Assembly (NCBI GenBank): GCA_024277475.1 | Contig: JAJRVC010000337.1 | Span: forward strand, 1 to 17,162 | Length of the DNA: 17,162 bases | Origin: Deltaproteobacteria bacterium | GTDB lineage: Bacteria > Desulfobacterota > Desulfobacteria > Desulfobacterales > JAFDCJ01 | Direction: 5' to 3' | Shown: positions 12,101 to 17,162 of the stretch, piece by piece | How positions within the stretch are numbered: the stretch's first letter is position 1 | How the letters are laid out: every line of letters begins with the position of its first letter | Translations under genes and position numbers: made by a program | The notes under the pieces: model-generated | Databases searched by the model: none | What the model was told of the DNA's origin: nothing | Seen by the model: only the letters and a program-made list of their open reading frames with translations

Positions 12101-14693
12101 GCTTCCTGTGGAATTGGCCGATAAAACCCGCTATTTCTGGAGAGCCCGGGCCGAAGATGCCCAAGGTCTGACCGGCGGTTGGATGGAGACAGCCTCCTTT
12201 TTTGTCAAGGATACCGGACCGGATGAACCACCGGCCGAAATTACCGTTAAGGTATCGACCAGCCGCGGTAGCGAACTTTCCAATTTGCGGATTTATGCTT
12301 TCACGGAACTCGGTTCTTATACCGGGAAAAGTGCCGTTACGGATGGAACCGGAACAGCCCTTTTTGATCCAGCGGATTTCACCGATGGCAGCTATAAATT
12401 TCGCCTCGATTATTTAGGTTACCATTTCTGGTCTGATTCGATCCGGTTACCCGGTACCTATCAAGCAGCTGTCGTCATCAGCGAAGAAAGCGCTGAACTG
12501 GTCGTAAACACCGGCGCCGGCACATTGCAGGGCGTCAGGGTATATCTTTTTTCGGTGAACGGCGCTTATCTCGGCCGCAATCAAAAGACGGATGAAACCG
12601 GGCAGGTAACCTTTCAGCTGCCGACCGGCGTATCATTTAAATTCAGAGCGGATATCCTGGGCGGAAAGTACTGGAGTGAGGATATCACCCTCACCACCGG
12701 CAGCGCGACCGCCATTGACCTGGAGGCCGGCGGCGGTATTTTCCAGGTGACGTTGCAGGAAGAACCGGATGTTCCCCTGGCAGGGATCAAGGTCTACCTT
12801 TTCAGTCAAAACGACAGCTACCTGGGATCCAGCCAGGTTTCCGATTCCATGGGGCGTGTCGCCTTTGCAGTCCCCGAAGGCATCTATAAAGTACGAAGTG
12901 ATTTTCTGGGTTACCAGTTCTGGAGCCCTGAAACCCCTGTGATCCTGGATACAAATATTGACTTTACCATCGCCCAGCGGGATACGGTTGTCACCCTAAA
13001 CGGCGAGACTGCTGAAAGTTTCGAGCCGTTGGCCGCTATAAACGTCTATCTCTTTACGCCGTCGGATTCATACCTTGGCAAAAAAACGGTCACCGATGAG
13101 AACGGACAGGCCCGCTTTCGTCTGCCCCGGCAACCCTATAAACTCCGGGCGGATTTTCTGGGGCAACAATACTGGTCGGAGGCCTTCACCTGGACCGACC
13201 CCACCGTCACCATCCCCATGGCCGATGTCGAAATCATCGTAACCGGTGGTGGCTTTCCCGCCGCGGATCAGCCGGTGTATGTATTTTCAGCCTCCGGTTC
13301 GTATCTGGGAATCCGTCAAACCACCGACGGCGACGGCAAAACAATTTTGCGGCTGCCCCAGGGCGAATACAAATTTTGCACTGATTATCAGGGCAACCGA
13401 TATTGGAGTGATGCGGCATGGGTGTCCGCCGGTCAGCAGAATTTGGTCACGATATCAACCGGCGGCGGAAGGTTTGCCGTATCGGTTGTAAAAGGTGACG
13501 CCGGCCCCCTGGTGGGAGTCAAGTGTTATGTCTTCAGTGCGGAGGACGCCTACCTGGGCATGTATGGGATCACCGACGCCAACGGTCATGTCTTTTTTGA
13601 CCTGGCGGACGGAAATTTTAAATTCCGGGTGGATTATCTCGGAACCCGATTTTGGAGTAATGAGGCTGCGGTGCCGGCGGTAATGGCGACGGATATGGCC
13701 ATTTCACATGAGACCGTGCCAGTCACCGTGACCACGGGTGCGGGTGCTGCCGAAGGTATCAGGGTTTATCTTTTCTCGGCCGCTGACACTTATCTCGGCC
13801 GCTACAAAGAGACGGATACGGCGGGTATTGTGTCTTTTGATCTTCCGGTTGGCTGTGAGTATCAGTTCAGGGCCGATATCCTGGCCGGCCGCTACTGGAG
13901 CGATAGCCTCAAGGTTTCCGGCGGCGTGACCAATTTTGTCCGGATTGACGCCGGCGGTGGATCGATGCAGCTGACCGTGCAACAAGACGATGACTTACCC
14001 ATGCCGGGATTAAGAGTGTATCTTTTCAATGCCGCCGGCACCTATCTTGGCCGCAGCGCAACAACCGATGCCTTCGGACAGGTCGAATTCAGGGTGCCCG
14101 CAGACGTCTTCAAGCTGCGAGTGGATTACCTCGGTTATCAGTTCTGGAGCGAAGAGGTTCCGGTAACCGAAGACACTGTTCTGCAGATGCCCATAATCCA
14201 CCGGCAGGTTGAAATAACCGCCCGGGGATCATTCCAAGGCCTGCCGTCCCCCATTGAAGGGATCAGGGTCTACCTGTTTTCCCCCACAGATACCTACCTG
14301 GGCCTGAACCAGGTGACGGCCGGCGACGGTCAGGTGATGTTCAGCCTGCCCGACCGGGGTTATAAAGTCCGGCTCGATTATCTGGGCCACCAATTCTGGT
14401 CCGAAGATTTCCGGTCACAGGATACAACGGTGACGATCGACCAGGGCCTGGCTGCAATCCATGCCCGGAGCACCGGTGGGGAGGGTTCCGGTGTTAAGGT
14501 CTACCTGTTCAGTGAGGGCGGTTCTTATCTCGGATGGAGTGAAATTACGGACTCGTACGGCAACGCCGAGTTTATCTTGCCGGATCGGGCCTTCAAATTC
14601 CGCCTTGATGAAAACGGTCTGCAACACTGGACCCCCGTAATTCAGATCCATGCTGGTGAGACCAGCGCAGTTGAGGTCGATATGGATCATTAA
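9198..14693 (+). CDS. Giant exported modular repeat protein (putative surface protein)
   Basis: This 1,831-aa protein starts at an ATG with AGGAGGGG just upstream. A Sec signal peptide (residues 1-31, ending SSA) is followed by a beta-rich N-terminal region (about 35-430) of no recognised family. A putative Ig/cadherin-like domain spans 445-535 and contains LPAGANF and FNWTPAPGQAGTY. A thrombospondin-3/EF-like calcium-binding segment follows at about 536-585, with DSDGDGLSD and DFDQDGFSD loops. Four FN3-like modules (588-691, 692-798, 799-901, 902-1005) carry the FEV...WYFWR signature. Ten tandem modules run from 1030 to 1813 with core VYLF, SYLG, TD..G, LP, DYLG, FWS. No C-terminal anchor or sorting motif is seen; it ends VEVDMDH. 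A role as adhesin, sheath or matrix protein is likely from architecture but not proven. How it would cross the outer membrane is not evident. Confidence 0.85.
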   Translation: MGKAYFFNSRTALYFTLLIGLVVMNPSVSSAVDSVCARVKIEIKQELTLERQAFDAHLRLKNGLSHITLENVRVDVLFTDADGSPVAAGSDPENTDALFFIRLDSIENIDDVSGSGTVLPSTTADIHWLIVPSPGSSNGLESGTLYHVGARLSYTLSGEEQITEVTPDYIFVKPMPEIALDYFLPLDVYGDDAFTSEIEPPEPFSLGLRVSNTGHGLAKNLKIDSAQPKIVENEQGLLIGFNIEDSEVNGKSSVDTLLVDMGDIPPDGAATARWYMSCTLSGKFVEFTAGFSHSDELGGELTSLISDARTHFLVHDVWVDLPGRDTVRDFLAKDVDLYRVYESDAVETQVTDQSGSSTLQVTGNTGTLTTGQLPGFVYLKLDDPFGGEKKIKDVIRSDGKIIKTENVWMSADRNEDNSRQHFFNLFDVDTTGTYAIKFAEANDLPLPPVLTFIENRTGLEGLPVSIVVAADDPNGTTPLLSASPLPAGANFTDPGTGSGLFNWTPAPGQAGTYEIIFKASDGFFADTRRVVLTINSISDSDGDGLSDAWEMQHFGSLDRDGTGDFDQDGFSDRTEFLYGSNPALEEHAPTTPVIIFPRTDADVNIVQPELEIENSVDDDGDALTYEFEVFADSALIAGIAGTHDAAQGVATTSWSVPETLDDDSRYYWRVRATDGYSFSLWTYGTFFVNTTNNAPGPFYISSPGDDRVVDSRTPVLEVTNAMDTDEDEVTYAFEVYDDNTLNRLVVSETGIAAGPDGTTSWRVHSTLADNTWYFWRAVASDDHGRQTETAVVSFLVDTTAGVPDVPQPVSPAINSQVAFRRLDLTVTHSPDATPHSYYFELDKVDTFDSPAKLTSGEIAAGTDVTVWPVSGLEDNTWYFWRVKAGNGSAESGWVPGAFFVNTANETPLSPTLRNPGARAWVGALTPSLDLNPCIDPDADTLSYRFEVYSDESLTTLIEQGVSATAQWTLPVELADKTRYFWRARAEDAQGLTGGWMETASFFVKDTGPDEPPAEITVKVSTSRGSELSNLRIYAFTELGSYTGKSAVTDGTGTALFDPADFTDGSYKFRLDYLGYHFWSDSIRLPGTYQAAVVISEESAELVVNTGAGTLQGVRVYLFSVNGAYLGRNQKTDETGQVTFQLPTGVSFKFRADILGGKYWSEDITLTTGSATAIDLEAGGGIFQVTLQEEPDVPLAGIKVYLFSQNDSYLGSSQVSDSMGRVAFAVPEGIYKVRSDFLGYQFWSPETPVILDTNIDFTIAQRDTVVTLNGETAESFEPLAAINVYLFTPSDSYLGKKTVTDENGQARFRLPRQPYKLRADFLGQQYWSEAFTWTDPTVTIPMADVEIIVTGGGFPAADQPVYVFSASGSYLGIRQTTDGDGKTILRLPQGEYKFCTDYQGNRYWSDAAWVSAGQQNLVTISTGGGRFAVSVVKGDAGPLVGVKCYVFSAEDAYLGMYGITDANGHVFFDLADGNFKFRVDYLGTRFWSNEAAVPAVMATDMAISHETVPVTVTTGAGAAEGIRVYLFSAADTYLGRYKETDTAGIVSFDLPVGCEYQFRADILAGRYWSDSLKVSGGVTNFVRIDAGGGSMQLTVQQDDDLPMPGLRVYLFNAAGTYLGRSATTDAFGQVEFRVPADVFKLRVDYLGYQFWSEEVPVTEDTVLQMPIIHRQVEITARGSFQGLPSPIEGIRVYLFSPTDTYLGLNQVTAGDGQVMFSLPDRGYKVRLDYLGHQFWSEDFRSQDTTVTIDQGLAAIHARSTGGEGSGVKVYLFSEGGSYLGWSEITDSYGNAEFILPDRAFKFRLDENGLQHWTPVIQIHAGETSAVEVDMDH
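12285..14636 (+). repeat. Ten tandem protein modules (VYLF-SYLG-FWS), 5+5 duplication
   Basis: These modules occupy residues 1030-1813 of the giant protein. Each has a core of about 50 residues built as [IV].VY[LV]F...[SAT]YLG....TD..G...F.LP...[KF]..R.D[YFI]LG..[FY]WS, joined by linkers of 20-30 residues. Linkers fall into matched pairs: 1-2 with 6-7 (NTGAGTLQG, TTGAGAAEG), 2-3 with 7-8 (EAGGGIFQVTLQ, DAGGGSMQLTVQ), 3-4 with 8-9, and 4-5 with 9-10. Modules 2 and 7 alone share the RADIL(G/A)G(K/R)YWS variant. A five-module block (residues about 1030-1440) was thus copied to give 1441-1831. The fold probably resembles carboxypeptidase-regulatory or Cna-B-like beta sandwiches (inference). Confidence 0.88.
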
Positions 14694-14906
14694 GCAACGC
14701 CGAATAGGGAACTTTACCCCAATGTTGCAGCGTCAATTACAATATTTTGAAATTATAAAGTGTGGAATTTTATTTTGTGTTTTTTGTGCCTTTTTGCGGC
14801 CACATCAACTTTAGTCACTTCACACTTTAGTTCACTTAACACTTTTCCGGTTCATCCGGGACAGGGTTCACGCTCCTGATTGACCATCACGGAGACAGGG
14901 AGGGTT
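14694..14906. other. Gap between giant gene and rhodanese-like gene
   Basis: It contains a nested inverted motif soon after the stop codon (GCAAC...GTTGC around GGG...CCC, about 14694-14737), the left arm of a 29-nt inverted repeat (14773-14801), and ACTTTAGTTCACTTTAG-type words (14804-14841). No clear promoter was found. Confidence 0.6.
14773..14801. repeat. 29-nt inverted repeat flanking the rhodanese-like gene, left arm
   Basis: It is the reverse complement of 15834-15862 at 28 of 29 positions (TTTTGTGT, one variable base, TTTTGTGCC, T5, GCGGCC). The two arms bracket the rhodanese-like gene, the right arm starting three bases after its stop codon. Confidence 0.85.
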
Positions 14907-15830
14907 ATGAAATTCAACAAAAAAATTAGCAGTAGAAGCCTTCTGATCACAACGGCCCTGATACTGGGTTTGTCCTTCCGGGCTCCGGCTGCTGCTGGAA
15001 CCGCTACAGCCCATAAAGCAAATAAAACCAATACTAGCCTTTCCGCCATCCCGCAGGTGCTCTCCAATCGCAAACCCCGGCGGCATGAGCCTTCTTTTGC
15101 AATTTCGCCGGATGCGGTTATTTACAAATTAAAACAAAGACAAAAAATATCCCTCGTAGACGTACGCAACCCGAAAGACTTCGCACGATTGCAGATACCC
15201 GGTTCCCTCAACATCCCCCTGTATGCAGTCAAAACCAAGGTCTTTTTAAAGTCTTTCCCCGTTGTTCTGATCAACGAGGGGTTCCTTTACCGTCGGCTGG
15301 AAATCGCGTGCCGCAACCTTGAGGGGCTGGGCTTTAAAGCCTTCATTTTAGACGGGGGTCTATCCGCCTGGAAACAGAGGCAAGGGCCGCTTGTGGGGGA
15401 CCTGTCCGCCCTGGAAGAAATGAAAAGGGTCTCTCCCCGGGAATTTTTACGGCAAAAAGATTATGAAACCACCCTGACGATTGACATTTCGCCGGTTCAA
15501 ACGCAAACCTCCAGACAGTTGATGCCTTATTCAAGTCACATTCCTGTTTCTGCTGAACGGGGTGAAGGGCTGCGAAAGCTTAACCGCATCCTTGCCGATC
15601 ACAAAAATCAACCCTTTGTCTCTGTTGTCGTTTTCAATCAAACCGGTGCCATGGATAGTGGAGTAAATAAAATATTGGCCGCCGCCGGTGTCAATGCTTT
15701 TTGGCTGCAGGGCGGTGTTGCCGGCTATAAACGCTACCTAAAATATCTAATACTTTCCTGGCTGCCACGGGACAGCCGTATCGAGACAAACAGGAAATGC
15801 AGGCCCTGCAGTCAGGAAACTGAAGATTGA
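14907..15830 (+). CDS. Exported tandem rhodanese-like protein lacking catalytic cysteines
   Basis: This 307-aa protein has a signal peptide (hydrophobic 11-23, likely cleavage near APAAA-30). It contains two rhodanese-like domains, at about 65-158 (ISLVDVRNPKDF, then IPGSLNIPL, then ILDGGLSAWK) and 175-282 (SSHIPVSAERGEG, then FWLQGGVAGYKRY). The active-site loop that normally carries the sulphur-accepting Cys reads VVLINEGFLYRR in domain 1 and VVVFNQTGAMDS in domain 2. Neither has the cysteine, so sulphurtransferase activity is not expected and a binding or scaffold role is more likely. A CRPC motif at 298-301 near the C-terminus is the only CxxC. ATG 14907 is chosen over TTG 14880 because GGGAGGG precedes it, although the spacing is short. 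The gene is bracketed by a 29-nt inverted repeat. Confidence 0.82.
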   Translation: MKFNKKISSRSLLITTALILGLSFRAPAAAGTATAHKANKTNTSLSAIPQVLSNRKPRRHEPSFAISPDAVIYKLKQRQKISLVDVRNPKDFARLQIPGSLNIPLYAVKTKVFLKSFPVVLINEGFLYRRLEIACRNLEGLGFKAFILDGGLSAWKQRQGPLVGDLSALEEMKRVSPREFLRQKDYETTLTIDISPVQTQTSRQLMPYSSHIPVSAERGEGLRKLNRILADHKNQPFVSVVVFNQTGAMDSGVNKILAAAGVNAFWLQGGVAGYKRYLKYLILSWLPRDSRIETNRKCRPCSQETED

Positions 15831-15833
15831 TTG

Positions 15834-15862
15834 GGCCGCAAAAAGGCACAAAATACACAAAA
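15834..15862. repeat. 29-nt inverted repeat flanking the rhodanese-like gene, right arm
   Basis: Reverse complement of 14773-14801 with one mismatch. It starts three bases after the rhodanese-like stop codon. Confidence 0.85.
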
Positions 15863-15920
15863 ATAATTGAGAGGGGACACTAAACTTTTTCAGAGGCGGC
15901 GCCCGGAAAAAGTGGGAACA

Positions 15921-15996
15921 CTTCAGGCTTCGCCTTCGGCTACAACCCGACAGGTTGCTGAATTATTTTTAAAACAGAAAGAATACATTCATTCAA
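15921..15996 (+). repeat. 76-bp dispersed element with hairpin, copy 2
   Basis: Matches 4538-4613 at 69 of 76 positions. The stem here reads CAACC-CGACA-GGTTG (15943-15957), so the G-C pair of copy 1 is replaced by A-T on both sides. It lies about 85 nt before the start of the beta-helix gene. Confidence 0.8.
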
Positions 15997-16080
15997 CGTT
16001 CGCGTGTTCGACGTTAATCAGTTCCTTACAACAGGTTTTCAGATAAAGCCCGCGAAGGGCCTAATGGAGGGGAAAACTTT

Positions 16081-17162
16081 ATGATGAGCAATCGATCAAG
16101 CAATCCAGCTTTGAATTTTTTATTGAGTCGGTTTAAATTTTTTATGAGGAGGAGTATAGTTAGGCCGTCCCTTAATCTATTGCCCTCCCTTGCTTTTTTA
16201 GTCATCCTGTTTTTCCTTCCATCGGGTCTACACGCTGAAACAGTTGTCAGCGGCAACATCACGCAGAATACAACCTGGACCCTGGCCGGCAGCCCTTATA
16301 TCGTTACCGGCAACATTACCGTGCGCTATTCGAGCTACAACAGCGCCACGGCAACCTTAACCATAGAGCCCGGGGCGGAAATCCGTTTCGAGCCGGGAAC
16401 CGGGCTTAAAATCGGATATAATAATAGCTCCAAGAAATACTATGGCGCGCTTTCCGCCCGGGGTACTGCAACTTCTCCCATCATTTTTACCTCCAACGCA
16501 ACTTCTCCGGCTCCCGGTGATTGGAAGGGAATCTATTTTCAAAATTATTCCGTCGACAGCCTGACGGTACTGGAGCATTGTGTGGTTGAATACGGCGGCC
16601 ACACCAACAATACCAATCTTTATTTTCAGAGCGCTTCGCCGGCCATCCTCAACAACACCATCCGCTTCAGCAGTGGTTACGGAATTTATCTGAACGGTGC
16701 ATCTCCCGATATCGCCAATAATACGATCGCCGGCAGCGGTCAGGATGGAATCTACGGTGATGACACTTCCGCGGCTTCAATTACCGGCAACGACTTCATC
16801 GACAACGGCGGTCCCGCCCTAAATGTCTATCCCAACAATGTAAAGAAAATCGTCGCAAATTCCGGCACCGGAAACGCCGAAAACTGCATTAAAGTAAGAG
16901 GCGGTAGAGTTACTTCAACCGGAACATGGGCCAATCAGAGCCTGCCTTATGTCGTGGCCGGCAACATTGCCGTCCGCTATTCGGCTTACAACAGCGCCAC
17001 GGCAACCTTAACCATCGAACCGGGGGCGCAGATCCGTTTCGAGCCGGGAACCGGGCTCACGATCGGGTATAACAATAGCTCCAAAAAATACTATGGTGCG
17101 CTTTCCGCCCGGGGTACTGCAACTTCTCCCATCATTTTTACCTCCAACGCAACTTCTCCGGC
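16081..17162 (+). CDS. Parallel beta-helix repeat protein, 5' part (runs off right edge)
   Basis: The frame stays open for 360 codons to the end of the window. ATG 16081 (or 16084) is supported by GGAGGGG eight bases upstream. A signal peptide with an unusually long basic N-region (about 33 residues) ends near GLHA-52. The mature part shows right-handed beta-helix features: NNT, NGAS and GNDF turns, and the ATSPIIFTSNATSPAPGDWKGIYF motif type found in secreted beta-helix proteins (here split over residues near 135-160). A 217-residue unit begins to repeat at about residue 290; the two copies are about 90% identical in DNA over 215 nt, and the last 65 nt are identical. It is probably a secreted or surface protein, perhaps carbohydrate-binding or structural; enzyme activity cannot be assigned from this fragment. 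Confidence 0.85.
   Translation, partial: MMSNRSSNPALNFLLSRFKFFMRRSIVRPSLNLLPSLAFLVILFFLPSGLHAETVVSGNITQNTTWTLAGSPYIVTGNITVRYSSYNSATATLTIEPGAEIRFEPGTGLKIGYNNSSKKYYGALSARGTATSPIIFTSNATSPAPGDWKGIYFQNYSVDSLTVLEHCVVEYGGHTNNTNLYFQSASPAILNNTIRFSSGYGIYLNGASPDIANNTIAGSGQDGIYGDDTSAASITGNDFIDNGGPALNVYPNNVKKIVANSGTGNAENCIKVRGGRVTSTGTWANQSLPYVVAGNIAVRYSAYNSATATLTIEPGAQIRFEPGTGLTIGYNNSSKKYYGALSARGTATSPIIFTSNATSP
16297..16511 (+). repeat. Direct repeat within the beta-helix gene, first unit
   Basis: This segment recurs 651 nt downstream at 16948-17162, in the same reading frame (217 codons apart). About 20 differences spread over the first 150 nt, whereas 16447-16511 and 17098-17162 are identical for 65 nt up to the window edge. 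The pattern suggests recent duplication or gene conversion. Confidence 0.9.

Larger units (their letters stand above)
15831..16080. other. Gap with inverted-repeat arm, hairpins and dispersed element
   Basis: It contains the right arm of the 29-nt inverted repeat (15834-15862), an ACTTTTTC/GAAAAAGT hairpin around a GC-rich loop (about 15884-15913), the second copy of the 76-bp element (15921-15996), and a GCCC-GCGAA-GGGC hairpin (16048-16060) just before the Shine-Dalgarno of the beta-helix gene. Confidence 0.7.

Noticed and set aside
9365..14690. Many opposite-strand and shifted frames inside the giant gene
   Set aside because: They are short, lack ribosome sites and resemble no family; the plus-strand frame has clear domain repeats throughout.
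14773..15862. Transposon or insertion sequence ending in the 29-nt inverted repeat
   Set aside because: The enclosed gene is rhodanese-like, not a transposase, and no target-site duplication is visible next to the arms.
16026..16602. Minus-strand frames opposite the beta-helix gene
   Set aside because: The plus-strand frame is open to the window edge with a signal peptide, Shine-Dalgarno and repeats, so the antisense frames are incidental.

Overview
The window looks like chromosomal DNA of a Gram-negative, probably a deltaproteobacterium of the Desulfobacterota type. This is inferred from the oppA/dppB-type transporter, a clear sigma-54 (-24/-12) promoter, several Sec-exported multidomain proteins, coding DNA of intermediate GC, and long AT-richer gaps packed with dispersed repeats. 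No rRNA, tRNA, CRISPR array, transposase or phage gene was recognised.

Layout. (1) 265-3388, minus strand: an oligopeptide/dipeptide ABC transporter fragment, with the periplasmic binding protein upstream and a DppB-type permease downstream, separated by a 550-bp repeat-filled gap. A near-perfect 28-bp palindrome lies in front of the binding-protein gene and looks like an operator. (2) 3570-4205: a non-coding hairpin cluster, then two small overlapping minus-strand genes. (3) 5026-6804, plus strand: a sigma-54 promoter and long leader, then a small exported 3D-domain protein and an endonuclease/exonuclease/phosphatase-fold protein. (4) 7906-17162, plus strand: four consecutive genes for exported proteins. 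They are a transglutaminase-like protein, a giant 1,831-residue modular repeat protein, a tandem rhodanese-like protein that lacks both catalytic cysteines, and the 5' end of a parallel beta-helix protein that runs off the right edge.

Two features stand out. The giant protein ends in ten modules of about 78 residues (core VYLFS..SYLG..TD..G...F.LP...K.R.DYLG..FWS). Their linkers show that a block of five modules was duplicated once (1-5 matches 6-10). Secondly, nearly every gap carries degenerate tandem arrays with a 7-nt period but different sequence themes (GAACCC, GACGTTC, GATATTC, CTCCGAC, CATCTGT). One array of exactly 22 heptads runs straight into the Shine-Dalgarno of the giant gene. 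Larger dispersed elements are also present, including a 76-bp element whose two copies differ by a compensatory base-pair change in a hairpin.

Functionally, regions 3 and 4 suggest an envelope or cell-surface locus: a cell-wall-type 3D protein, a transglutaminase-like enzyme, a very large surface-type protein, a periplasmic pseudo-rhodanese and a beta-helix protein. A joint role is inferred only from co-orientation and shared export signals.
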